64,000 nt of DNA, from the NCBI RefSeq assembly GCF_040712315.1, contig NC_134013.1:44252501-44316500 (forward strand). Direction: 5' to 3'. Origin of the DNA: Castanea sativa (Eukaryota > Streptophyta > Magnoliopsida > Fagales > Fagaceae). Shown here in pieces: positions 44,506-55,798 of the stretch. Every line of letters begins with the position of its first letter. The first letter of the stretch is position 1. Below the pieces are notes generated by a model. The model had not been told where the DNA came from. It searched no databases and saw nothing but the letters and a program-made list of their open reading frames with translations. The position numbers were made by a program, and so were the translations under genes.

Positions 44506-46830
44506 GTACCATTTTCGCAAACCTTGGGTGGAGCTTTCCGGAAAAAATTCAAAAAAAATAGTACAAAAATTCAAATAATTTAAAAAGGTTATTCTAGCTT
44601 AATTTCTACCCAAACCGGATTGGGACTAGCCGAAAAGTAGAAAAACTATTTTTCGTTCTAGGTACCATTTCCGCAAACCTTGGTTGGAGCTTCCCCGAAA
44701 AAATTCAAAAAACTAAAAAAGGTTATTTTGGCTTCATTTCTAGCCAAACGGACTAGGATAGGCTGAAAGGGAGAAAGACTATTTTTGTTTCAAGTACTAT
44801 TTCCACCAACCTTGGTTGGAGCTTTCCTGAAAAAATTCAAAAAATAATAATAAAAATTTTCAAAAAATTAAAAAAGGTTATTCTAGCTTAATTTCTAGCC
44901 AAACAGGACTGGGACAGTCGAATAGGAGAAAAACTATTTTTCGTTCCAGGTACCATTTCTTCAAACCTTGGTTGGAGCTTTCCTAAAAAAATTCAAAAAA
45001 AATAGTAAAAAAATTCAAAATTTTTTTTTTAAAAAAAAGGTTATTCTGGCTGCATTTCTAGCCAAACCGGATTGGGATAGGCCGAAAGGGAGAAAAACTA
45101 TTTTTTCGTTTCCGGTACCATTTCCACCAACCTTAATTGCAACTTTCTCAAAAAAAATTAAAATACTAGAAAACATTTAAAAATGGTTATTTTGTCTTCA
45201 ATTCTAGCTAAACCGGACTGGGATAGGCTGAAAAGTTGAAAAATGATTTTTTGTTCTAGGTACCAATTTCGCAATCCTTGGTTGGAGTTTTCCCGAAAAA
45301 ATTCAAAAAAATAGTGGAATAATTCAAAAAAAAAAAAGGTCATTCTGGCTTCATTTCTAGCCAAACCAGACTAGGATATGCTGAAAAAGATAAAAACTAT
45401 TTTTCGTTACAAGTACCATTTCCGCCAACCTTAGTTGGGGCTTTCCCGAAAAAAAAAATTGTAAAAAAATTCAAAAAATAAAAAAGGTTATTCTGGCTTC
45501 ATTTTTTAGCCAAACCGGACTAGAATAGGCCGAAAGAGTGAAAAACAATTTTTTGTTCTAGGTACCATTTCCGCCAAACTTAGTTGTAGCTTTCTCAAAA
45601 TTTTAAAAAATTTTAAAAATTAAAAGTTGTTATTCTGCCTTAATTTCTAGCCAAACCGGACTGGGATAGGCTAAAAGGGAGAAAAACTATTTTTTGTTCC
45701 AGGTACCATTTCCACCAACCGTGATTGGAGCATTCCCGAAAAAAATCAAAAAAATAGTAAAGAAAACCTCAAAAAAGGTTATTTTGGCTTCATTTCTAGC
45801 CAAACCGGATAGGGATAGGCCAAAAGGGAGAAAAAAAATTTTTCATTTCTAGTACTGTTTCCGTCAACCTTAGTTGCAGCTTTCTCAAAATTTTAAAAAA
45901 AATTAAAAATTTTTGAAAAATTAAAAATGATTATTCTAGCTTCATTTGTAGCCAAACTGGACTGGGACAGGCCGAAAAGGAGAAAAACTAGTTTTTGTTC
46001 TAGGTAACAATTCCGCGAACCTTGGTTGGAACTTTCCCGAAAAAATTCAAAAAAATAGTGAAATAATTCTAAAAGAAAAAAAAATGTCATTCTGGTATCA
46101 TTCTAGCCAAACCGGACTAGGATATGCTGAAAAGGATAAAAATTGTTTTTCATTTCGGGTACCATTTTCGCCATCCTTAGTTGGAGCTTTTCCGAAAAAA
46201 TTCAAAAAAAAATCAAAAAATTCAAGAAATTCAAAAAAAAAATGTTAATATAGCTTCATTTCTAGCCAAACCGGACTGGGACAAGCCGAAAAGGAGAAAA
46301 ACTATTTTTCATTCTAGGTGCCATTTCTTCCGACTGTGATTGGAGCATATCTGAAAAAATTCAAAAAAATAGAAAAAAAATCAAAAAATTAAAAATATGT
46401 CATTCTGGCTTCATTTCTAGCCAAACTGGACTAGAACAGGCCAAAAAGGCGAGAAACAATTTTTCATTCTAGGTACCATTTCTGCCAACCTTAGTTGGAG
46501 CTTTCCCAAAAAATTTTAAAAAAAAAATTGTAAAAAAATCAAAAGATTAAAAAAGGTTATTCAGTCTTCATTTCTAGCCAAACCAGTCGGGGACAGGCCG
46601 AAAATGAGAAAAACTATTTCCCAAAAAATATAGTAAAAAAAATTCAAGAAAATAAAAAATGTCATTCTGGCTTCATTTCTGGCCAAACCGGATAAGGAGA
46701 GGCCAAAAGGATGAAAAACAATTTTTCGTTCTAGGTACCATTTCCGTCAAACCTTAATTGGAGCTTTTCTGAAAAATTAAAAGAAAAGTTTATGAGAATC
46801 AACAAGCAAGAATTCATTGCATGTCCCAAT

Positions 46831-46925
46831 TGGGCCTATTACAAGAGTAAAATTAAAAAAAATCAAAGAAACACTTAATGGGCTGATTTAGGGGGGTGGG
46901 TGGAGAGGAGAGGAGAGAATGGGCT
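46831..46925 (+). promoter_or_regulatory. cluster of site II (TGGGCY) motifs, probable PPR promoter
   Basis: TGGGCC at 46831-46836, TGGGCT at 46879-46884 and TGGGCT at 46920-46925 lie within 95 bp, just after the satellite ends. Such motifs (TCP-binding site II elements) are common in promoters of plant genes for organelle-directed proteins, PPR genes among them. No TATA box was seen, which is also usual for that class. Assignment to the PPR gene is inferred from position. Confidence 0.5.
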
Positions 46926-46929
46926 TTGT

Positions 46930-47058
46930 GTGAAAAACCTTGCTTATTAAACTGGCGTGGCAAAATCTGCTCCCCAAAAAATCTACTCATATTTTTGGTT
47001 CTCCACTTCTCCATACCACCAGCCTCAACATATTATCCAACCAAAATCTCAGAATCTG
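46930..47058 (+). other. possible first (non-coding) exon of PPR gene
   Basis: The stretch ends in 'cagaatctg' followed by a strong donor GTAAGTAC at 47059. Its composition (TCC/CCA-rich) is that of a plant 5' leader. A 65-codon frame starting at 46896 runs across the donor and shows no family resemblance. The exact transcription start cannot be set. Confidence 0.4.
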
Positions 47059-49278
47059 GTAAGTACTTGTGGATGAGATTCTCTTGTGGATGACTGGATG
47101 TCACAGCACCAACACAGAAGATCACTACACTACTACGCTACAGCACTCATGGGCTACATGCACAACACTACTGCTACTACAACCGACCATGCAAACCTCT
47201 CTCTCACTCTCTCTCCACGCCTTGCAAATTTGGCTCAACTAAACAGGTACCACTCCAACTGAAACATACTTCTTCATGTCATTTGGGTATCAACATTGCT
47301 TAGAAATAACGTACTACTATTACTAGCTCCCCAAATTTCAAATATGCGATATTGGTGTCTGTACTGACATATAATACACACACACACACACTTTAGAATA
47401 CTTTGTATTTGGTTTCAAATATTGCTTCTTCTTTTCTTTTTTGCTTCAGCAAAATTGTGTCTTATGGATTTTGAAAGAGAGAAATATAAAAGCATAATTG
47501 GGTCTATCAATTTGACAGATTTGGGTTTGTAGCGGAGTGCTTAGAAAATGGAAGAATATATAGCTCATGATTGGCTAGTATGATCATCAAATTTTTCATT
47601 GTTGGTGACAATTTAATAAAAATTTAGCATTTAAGAAGGTTGGGTGCGATCAAATCGAACTTTTTTTGGTGTCTGCTCGTTGATGGATTGATTTGCTTCT
47701 GCTTTTGTGAGCAAAATGCAAGATGACTTCTCTATCTGAACATTTGGTACTTCTTGAAAGGCTGAACCTACTATCTTTGCACACTGCTACCTCTAGATTC
47801 TCACGACCTTCACAAGTAGCCCCGGAAATTTCTGTTTTATTTTGAGAGAAAACTTCACAAATCATATTTTGGTATGTCTGGCATCAGGGTTAGATGACCA
47901 TAAAATTCTGTTTATACTGCAAATTTGTTGAGCACTGGGTTTTATTCTCTTGTACAATTGATGACCATAGAATTCGGATTTTGCTGTGACCCATTATTGC
48001 ATATGACGGATTCTCTTTTACAGTGTCTAGTAATGACACTGTAAAAGAGTGTGGTAAGTTACCTGCTTCAAAGGACCATTCAATCTTATGTTCCATGATT
48101 ATGATACGGAATAAGTATTGTTAGCCATAAGTTGAAGGCATAAATTGGAATTATCATAATATCACCGCAGTGTCCAATAATAAATAGGAGTGGCATCTTT
48201 TGTTGCATAATTGAATTGACCTTATACAAATGAATATTTAAGGGGGGAAAATTGATTGCATTAGCAATCAGCCAATCAGATTAATTGTCATGAGAAAACA
48301 TATTGGACTTGATTTCCATGCTGTTCAAACCATTGTGGAGGGTTTAGTGACTTCTTATATACTCACCATAGCGATTGATTTAGATAAACTGTTTCTCCTT
48401 TTGTTTGCTTGGTAACTTCCTAGTTTTATTTGGTGACTGCACAAATCAACTTGCTGGAAAGCTACATTCATAGGGCTCATTCTCTTAGTCAAATCTTTGT
48501 TTAAGTTTTGGTTGATCTTTCTAGGTTCCACCTAGGAGGAGACACTATTTTAGCCATATGTCTTGAGAACATAAAGCTGAGGAAGAAAGTGAGATATAGG
48601 CCTTCTGGCCTTTCTGTATGGTACAGTAGTCAGACATAAGTCCGACCTAAGCAGGAAAGTGGTACAATAACGTATTGAAAAGCAGGTTGAGAGATATGTG
48701 GAGATTTTTTTGGGGGAGAGTCCATACTGTCATCATGGGTAAGCGCCAAGGAAAAATCACTAGGAAGAAAATAATTGAAGTATCACGAATCATGGTAGTT
48801 ATCTAGTTAATGTAATTATCTCTGCCTTGTTTCATCTAAAGATCTCTGGTTTATCAAATATTTTTCCTGCTCCTAATTTCTCATAAGTTCAACATTAAGA
48901 TCAAGATGTCTTATTGTCTGCAGCAGTTGTCTCAGTTACAGAATCAGCCCTTTGTTGCTACAGAGTATTGGCTTCCTTGTGATAAATTTTAATGTGTACT
49001 AAAAGTATATAATTAACTGCTTAGCATTTGATACCTTCACATTGCTTGGAAACTTTGATTCTTCACTCCAAATTCACATATTTTCTGTTAGATAGTGCAG
49101 TTAGATAGTTGTTCGCTTAGCTGGTTTGAGGTCAGTTTCAGGAAAAAAAAAACTGTAAATCTTTTAATGCTTGGCCTATTTACGGTCAGAAATACATCAT
49201 AACTTATAATAATAATGTATCTATATTCACATGTATTGATGGTGACATTCACAGTCTTATAATCTTTGAACTTCCCAG
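47059..49278 (+). other. leader intron(s) of PPR gene
   Basis: AT- and T-rich sequence between a donor at 47059 and an acceptor 'ttgaacttcccag' ending at 49278. A CA repeat (about 47373-47390) and a perfect 15-bp inverted repeat (48013-48049) lie inside. A second candidate exon with repeated short CT words lies at about 47100-47246. From 49279 the reading frame of the PPR protein is open back to the acceptor ([12 protein letters not shown]), so an upstream coding exon cannot be excluded. Confidence 0.4.
48013..48049. other. perfect hairpin overlapping a possible micro-exon
   Basis: The arms CTCTTTTACAGTGTC (48013-48027) and GACACTGTAAAAGAG (48035-48049) are exact reverse complements with a 7-base loop TAGTAAT. 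The left arm includes a pyrimidine tract and CAG like a splice acceptor (ending 48023). Three bases after the right arm comes GTAAGT (48054-48059), a consensus donor. That would define a 30-nt exon, 48024-48053. Confidence 0.6.
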
Positions 49279-49314
49279 GAACCATATGTCCACAAAGAGG
49301 ACCAATTACATTCA

Positions 49315-51756
49315 ATGTCAACTTCAGTAGATTCGCAAACTAAATCCAACTGCCCTGTTTGTTTGGGCAACCTCGGTTGCCCAACAGTGCGTTCAAGAAC
49401 AAAATTGATGAGTATTTTGATAGAAAAGGGGAAGCCTCAAGAAGCCCATTCCATTTTCAACAGTATTACAGAAGAAGGACACAGACCAACTCTTATAACG
49501 TATACAACTCTTGTAGCTGCCTTGACCCTTCAAAAGCATTTCATGTCCATTCCTTTACTCATATCTAAAGTGGAAGAGAATGGACTGAAGCCAGATTCAA
49601 TATTGTTTAATGCCATGATCAATGCTTTCTGTGAAGCTGGAAATGTTAAGGAAGCAATGAAAATTTTGCACAGGATGAAGCAGAGTGGATGTAAGCCCAC
49701 AACCAGCACTTTCAACGCCCTAATTAAGGGGTATGGAATTGTTGGTAAGCCAGAAGAATCTCTGAAACTGCTAGAGCTAATGTTGGAGGAAGAAATGAAA
49801 CCAAATGACAGGACATTTAATATTCTTGTTAGAGCCTGGTGTAATAAGAAGAACATTACGGAAGCATGGAATGTGGTATATAGGATGGTGGCATCTGGTG
49901 TGCAACCCGATGTTGTCACCTACAACACATTAGCAAGGGCTTATGCTCAGAAAGGGGAGACAAGTAAGGCTGAAGGAATGATATTGGAGATGCAAATAAA
50001 TAAAGCAAGGCCTAATGAGCGTACGTGTGGTATAATCATCAACGGTTATTGTAAAGAAGGTGATATGACAGACGCCTTGAGGTTTGTGCACAGAATGAAG
50101 GATCTTGGTGTACATCCAAATATTTTTGTTTTCAACTCACTTATCAAAGGATTTCTAGACCTTTCAGACAGCAATGGGGTTGATGAGGTGAGTTTCCATT
50201 AGTAGTATTCAATTTATTGATACATTCTCTTTCTTTTGTGGAATTATACTCTTTGAGTAGATCCCATCCTAGAATCAGGAAATAAGTTATTCGTCACTAG
50301 TAAAAACAACTTTCACACTGTTGAGTTAACTACTTTTCTAGGTACATTCTATTTTGTTAGAAATGCTTTGAGTAAGCTTAAGAGTTTATGCTATAAATGT
50401 AGGTGGCCCATGGCTTTTGAGGATGGAAATGAGTAATTGTGTCTTTTACGTTTTAAATGGAAGATCACAACAAGGTGATCAAATCTTTTATATGACCAAT
50501 CTTCCAAATTTTTTTTTTTTTTTAATTCAATATGACCAATCAGCTCATATAAGAAGTAAAAGAAACAGTCCTGTTTCATACACTTTTTATGGTTATGAGC
50601 TTGCAATAATATGCATTACATCCCCGTAATTGAAACATTTGTTTTCACTCGATAAGACTTTGGAATTAAATTTTATTTTTTAGACTGCACTCTAAGGAAG
50701 TTATAAATGAGAATCCATGGAGAAAGAGAAGTCAGGAGAAAATTCATGTTTCATGTTAACTATAGCACTCTATAGGGACCACAGCATATTGAATGCATCT
50801 AATTTCTTCTAACTTACTATGCAGTATGCAGACATTTACTTAAAAAAGTATAAATTGGACAGGCACTGACATTGATGGAAGAATTTGGGGTCAAACCAGA
50901 TGTGATAACATTTAGCACCATAATGGATGCATGGAGCTCAGCCGGGCTCATGGACAAAGGCATGAAGATCTTCAATGACATGGTGAAGGCTGGCATAGAA
51001 CCTGACATCCATGCATTTAGTATTCTTGCAAAAGGCTTTGTGCGCTCTGGAGAGCCTGAAAAGGCTGAATCACTCCTGACTTCCATGGGCAAATCTGGTG
51101 TACACCCAAATGTCGTGATCTTCACTACCATCATTAGTGGATGGTGCAGTGCAGGTAAAATGGAGCATGCTTTGAGAGTTTATGAGAAAATGTGTCAAAT
51201 GGGCATTCCCCCCAATTTGAAAACTTTTGAGACTCTAATATGGGGATATGGAGAAGCAAGACAACCATGGGAAGCAGAGGAATTGATCCATGTTATGGAA
51301 GAGAAGGGTGTTGTTCCTGAAAAGACTACTATTCAACTTGTTGCCGATGCTTGGCATGCCATTGGTTTAGTGAATGAAGCCATGAGAATTTTAAATTACT
51401 CCAAGAAAGAATGTGAAGTAGTACAAAACTATAAGAGGGGTGAGATACAAGAGGATAGATTGCAGATTCATAAGAAAAAAAATGTCGGTGCTGCTTATTC
51501 TAATCCTTTGCAGGTACCTAGAGTAGTTGCAACTAAACAAAATGGGTCATCTATTGCTAACATAAGCAGCAGGTTGGTGCAAAATGGATCTGAGATTTTA
51601 TCTGAGAGTATGCGGAATGCTACTCTTTCCATGGTTCTTGCTCATACATGTGCATTTGGTGTAAGGCCAATGATTATATGTAGGAAGCAGTTTCAAAGTC
51701 GGGTTGGGATAGGCAGGCATTTTGTAAATACATGTGGAGCAGTGTTTATAAACTGA
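49315..51756 (+). CDS. P-class pentatricopeptide repeat protein (two coding exons)
   Basis: Exons 49315-50187 and 50863-51756 join in phase 0 (GAG|GTGAGT donor, GGACAG acceptor) to give 588 residues with no interruption. Thirteen PPR motifs of 35 residues run head to tail from about residue 25 to 479. The intron falls inside motif 8, after residue 291. The protein should bind single-stranded RNA, most likely in an organelle; no E, DYW or SMR domain is present, so editing or nuclease activity is not expected. Before the repeats is a short start with [10 protein letters not shown], and after them about 110 residues without repeats ending near [18 protein letters not shown]. That tail and the repeat wording ([29 protein letters not shown]) recall Arabidopsis At5g25630, from memory. 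The start is the first ATG in the exon. No clear transit peptide is seen, so an upstream coding exon or cytosolic location remains possible. It is the only apparently intact host gene in the window. Confidence 0.92.
50188..50862 (+). other. intron of PPR gene
   Basis: 675 bp, GTGAGT donor and AG acceptor after 'aaattggac', T-rich, phase 0. It contains a T-run at 50511-50523. If it were retained, translation would end six codons past the donor (VSFH then TAG). Confidence 0.88.
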
Positions 51757-51757
51757 T

Positions 51758-51871
51758 GAGCAAACAATGTGGCTGCAGTGATCCTTTCTTGACTATGATG
51801 AAATGCTATCCTATGAGCAAACAATGTAGCTGCAGTGATCCTGTCTTGACTATGACAAAATGCTATCCTAT
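51758..51871 (+). repeat. 57-bp tandem duplication in 3' UTR
   Basis: Two copies starting 'gagcaaacaatgt' at 51758 and 51815 differ at about five positions. The first copy begins one base after the PPR stop codon's last base (51756). It carries repeated 'gctgcagtgatcct' words. Confidence 0.85.
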
Positions 51872-51879
51872 GTAGATGG

Positions 51880-52625
51880 ATTTAATGTGGTCACTGAAAC
51901 TGGGGAGTAGAGATGATTATTTGCTTCATGAAGCTACAAGCATACAAAATTTACATTCATTTGTCATTTCTTCTAAACACTACCACTAGTCGCAAACCCA
52001 CGCAATGCATGAGAATAGATAATTATTTTTTGTAATTATGATATAAAATATAATTTGTTCTCTAAAATATGTTGAAGATAATTTTTTTTCCTAAATATTA
52101 AACAATTTTTAAAATTATTTTTCATTTTTCTATCTCTACCAATATATCATTCTATTATTTCTAGTGTAGTATTTGATTGTTATTATTCCTTTATGAGATG
52201 GTCCATATTTTTTGAAATTATGTTATAGTTTGCTTATTTTTCCAATTTTTTTTTTTTAAATTTACAACTAAACTTTTTAAGTTTCAAATAAATTGTTCAA
52301 ATTCTTCATTCTTTTAAAGAAGATTATTATGATAATCAAAACTCATAACAAAATTACTTTGTAATATTACTCAAGTAATTGATTGACACATTCAAATGTA
52401 TAGCCAATACTGTGTTTTGATATAAATTCAAATTCTCACTTCCAAAAGTAGCTAAATATTAACCCAAACAAAAGTCAAACCAAAGTTATAAGAGAGAGAA
52501 AGATGATACTTGTGTTGGGGAACTCAAAAAATACAATACCAAAACGTATTAACCTAAAATAGATCTCTACCACCCATCGCGGTGAAGCTCGCATGCTTTT
52601 CTCTCAATGTGAGAGTTGTTATGGA
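51880..52625. other. AT-rich intergenic DNA after PPR gene
   Basis: The end of the 3' UTR is probably before about 52000. The rest is AT-rich, with poly-T runs and no recognisable gene or repeat family. A short CpG-bearing stretch lies at 52570-52620 ('cacccatcgcggtgaagc'). Confidence 0.5.
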
Positions 52626-53552
52626 GATGTGTCATACCTCGGGCGTGTGACTAGAATATGAGTCAATTTTAAGGAAATTACAAAGGGTAAGTGAAGTTGT
52701 CATCAATCATTGGGTTTTTTCTAAGATGTGATTAGTCACCTGACTCTATTTGATTTATTACCGATCCTAGGTTAAGAAAAAATGACATTTTTTCTAATTT
52801 AATGTGGATGGGTAAAAAATCTTGATTCTTGAATTCTGAAGTCTGGTTTCGTATGGGGAAGGTGTTAGGCACCCCACAACGCCTGTTCGTAGACAGTCCT
52901 TTGTTTTGGTAAAATCATAATTTAAGGACATTGGCAGTTGAAAACAAACTATTGACATTAACTTTGTAATGGGCTTTGAGGTTTGGTTTCGGAATGGGTG
53001 TGGTCTTGATCGATGCTTTCCAAGTGTGTTTGGAGTTGTAGCCAAATTTTCGTGGCAAAAATCCAGCAGTATTTTGCCTTATTTTCATGGCAGAAATCCG
53101 GAAGCGCTTCATCTTAGATGCGTCATAGCACGCAAAACGCTATTCTCACCAAGTTTTCAACGTGAGAATGCGGTAATGGGGATGACACATTTTCACGGCA
53201 AAAATCCAGCAAAGTTTCGAGTTTGGTACGCTATGAAGCACCGGCAGAGTTTCGTATCTGCGCATACGGCGCCTATCGGCAAGCTTGCACCTTAGTGAGT
53301 CGAAGCCCTCCAAAGTGTCAAGCATGTTGATGTGTGTCACATACACAAGGAAACCAATGTTACTTGGTGATATGGATCAAGACAATCACATCGCAATGAT
53401 TGTGCACACATATAGCATGAATATGCACCTACAACAATCGCCCTAAGCGCATACCCATACTATAGGTTTAAGAACTCTCATGATTAGAGAGGGTTGCTCA
53501 CATAGCCACGAGAGTCCATCATACAAAGTGCACAATCACCCACACACATGTA

Positions 53553-53555
<3 letters not shown>

Positions 53556-53606
<51 letters not shown>
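53556..53606. repeat. (AT)n microsatellite
   Basis: A pure dinucleotide run of about 51 bp, flanked by CA-rich words. It is not present at the matching place in copy 1 (near 820, where only 'tatatatata' occurs). Confidence 0.97.
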
Positions 53607-53610
<4 letters not shown>

Positions 53611-54694
53611 CACATACATACATCATGCACAATGCTATGACACAGAGCGGGAAAGTAAATCAAACATTGCCAACGTTCTAAAGGTATAGCCCAACAAGAT
53701 ACAAGAAATGTAAAACAGACATTGTCATACCCAGGGAGCACGGCCTAAATAAGGAGTAGGAAAATAAATGGTGTACATGGAGGGGGACCCTAATACATGC
53801 TCTAGGGAAGAGGCTTAGAGAGAGGGAAAGAGACGACCGCTTTGGAGGGGCTAGGCCCCCTAATCTACTAAACATTGCCCTTTGTGGGCTTGCATCCTCT
53901 TGCTTGTATCCTTGCCCTTTTTGCTCGCGCCTAGGAGGTCACACCCTTGCTCCATGCGTGTACATGCAAAGACAAAAGAAACAAGCTAGCAAACAAGTAA
54001 AGAAACAAATGGAAGGAAAAGCATGCTAAAGACAAGCTAAGAAAAGATGCCAAACAAGGGCAAACAAACATGTGAAGCACACAAAGAAGCAAAGAAGAAT
54101 GGCATCAAACAAAAGGGCGGTGTCCTAGGAGGACAAATGTAGGTCCGGATCGAGTGTCCATAGTTCCATTGGATAGGAGTATGGATAACACACAGACTCA
54201 TGCAGGAACATGTAGGCAAGCGTGCAAAGATGCATAGAAACAAGGAATGCCAAATGGGTGGCACAAAGCAAGCAAGACAAGCATATCAATATCGCACGGA
54301 GAGAAGAAAGGTTACATTAAGCACACCAACACCATGGAGGTGTATCTCACAAGTGGTTACATCTGAACAAAAAAACCCTATAGGGGACGGATGTAACAAG
54401 CACAAGCCCATGGAGGGCACAATGCATGGCAAAGCCTAGATCTAGAGAGGCTAACATGGAGATAAAGCATAGAATAAAGCAAGCAAACATAGACATGTGA
54501 AGGAAATGATCCAAACCCTTTAATATAGGCCTAGGCGTATGGATGTAGGCCTAGACCACATGATCTAGATCTACACCCTACCGGAAGGGCCAAAATGCAA
54601 GAAAGAGATATGGACAAAAAGGGCTAAAGTAGCACATGGCATAGCAACCAACATAGATCTAAGCACACAAGCATGACACAGAGCACATAAACAC

Positions 54695-54855
54695 ATAGAT
54701 CTAAGCACTAACATGTAGATCTATGCAAAAACATGGCAAAGAACACATAGACATGTAAATCTAAGCACAAACATGGCAAAGAACACATAGGCATGTAGAT
54801 CTTAGCATAAACATGGCAAGGACCACAAAACCATGTGGATCTAAGCACAAGCATG
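54695..54855. repeat. degenerate tandem repeat, unit about 48 bp
   Basis: Three to four copies of 'catgtagatctaagcacaaa' plus 'catggcaaagaacacatag'. A related but shorter run lies at 3300-3450 in copy 1. Confidence 0.75.
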
Positions 54856-55290
54856 AAATTTAGACATATCCTAGCCCAAGGAGGCCAGGCCAACAACATC
54901 AAAGCGATAAATCATGGCATAAGCAAGGAAACATGCTATAAATACTATAAAGACATGCTAGGAAGCAAGAACATGCTAGGAAAAGCAATAAAAGCATATT
55001 ATTAAGCAACAAGAAGCTAGGAAAAGCAACAAAGAGAAAGGGGTGCAGATTGTAGCTAAAAAGTTACATCTACAACCCTAAACTTCAAATCTAAGGTATG
55101 GAACCAAGGAGAGGAAGATTAGGTGCAAGAACACTACCTTGAAGATTGTAGAGAAAAGATTAAAATTCAAGGTGTTTGAAGGTGTTTTGATGTGTTTGGG
55201 AGAGAGAAAGAGAGAGAGAGAGAGAATCTGCCCAAAACTACCCAGAAAATCATGTTTTTTTTTTTTTTTGCAAAATGAGGGGTTTAGGGG

Positions 55291-55298
55291 CATTTATA
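55291..55298 (-). promoter_or_regulatory. TATA-like box, minus strand, Tat segment copy 2
   Basis: TATAAATG on the minus strand in the context CACTATAAATGCCCC. Its position relative to the segment matches the LTR TATA position in the Ogre-like element (8564). The counterpart in copy 1 (near 5430) is not conserved. Confidence 0.4.
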
Positions 55299-55660
55299 GT
55301 GAAAAAGTGACCCTTCAGCTGCCGACACACCTTGAAGGGCCACCAACCACCTTGTTGATGTCGATAATTCTGGCCTTTTCCTGGTTCAACTTTGGATGCA
55401 TATTTGAAGGCCTTACCAGACTTGGATTGAGCTGATCTAATGGTCAGATAAAAAGTTATGTCCTTGGGAAGCATGTTGACGCACTTTTCATGGTTTTCTG
55501 GATATCTCAATCGTTTTAAGAAACTTTGTGTGATTTTTTTTGTCAAAGGTCAACCGGTCAATGTTGACCAGTCAACCTTGACTGGCAGCCCTTGTAGGTG
55601 CGCCGGGCAGATGTGGCAGCCCTTCAAGGTGTGTTGGGCAGCCCAGGCCGTACAAGGCCT

Positions 55661-55668
55661 TATAAAGG
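55661..55668 (+). promoter_or_regulatory. TATA box, plus strand, upstream of intron-like region
   Basis: TATAAAGG sits in 'aggccttataaaggggtctc', a strong plant TATA context. About 30 bp downstream begins a CT-rich, leader-like stretch (55690-55798). It faces away from the minus-strand box at 55291. Confidence 0.45.
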
Positions 55669-55798
55669 GGTCTCAAGGCTTCATTTTGACCACTTCACTT
55701 CTATTTCTCTGAAGTCTCAATTCTAAAAAGTCCTCTAAAGCATCAGGTGCAGCTTTCAACTTCAGTCCACACCTTCAGTCTCCAATTTTGCACTTGAG

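Larger units (their letters stand above)
40072..46780. repeat. satellite array, unit about 154 bp
   Basis: Around 39 tandem copies (excluding the solo LTR at 43748-44505) start 'ttggttggagctttccc'. Measured starts near 40072, 40223, 40377, 40532, 40687, 40842 and 41003 give spacings of 151-161 bp. Each unit has a variable A-rich part, then 'tagccaaaccggactggga', 'gaaaaactatttttcgttcc' and 'gtaccatttccgccaacc'. Copies differ by many substitutions and length changes in the A-runs, so the array is old and not homogenised. The left edge lies inside Tat RT sequence. The right edge is close to a gene promoter. Confidence 0.92.
52626..55570 (-). repeat. Tat-type LTR-like segment, copy 2
   Basis: Similar to 320-5720. 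It shares 'gggtaagtgaagt', 'ggggaaggtgttaggcacccc' (52855-52876), the purine-rich 'caagcaagc' part (53950-54300), 'acatgtagatct' repeats (54690-54850), 'attgtagctaaaaagttac' (55050) and 'gatatctcaatcgtttt' (55500-55516). It lacks the solo LTRs found in copy 1, and its 5' part on the minus strand (counterpart of 5700-6138) is missing. No target duplication was found. It is interrupted by an AT microsatellite. Confidence 0.55.

Noticed and set aside
47100..47246. Coding first exon starting at ATG 47150 joined to the exon at 49279
   Set aside because: Joining at the apparent donor after 'aactaaacag' puts the reading out of frame with the PPR protein and meets a stop. Kept only as a possible non-coding exon.
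49530..49919. 129-codon minus-strand ORF
   Set aside because: Antisense shadow of the PPR exon.
53480..53741. ORFs with Ile-Tyr repeats
   Set aside because: Readings of the AT microsatellite at 53556-53606.
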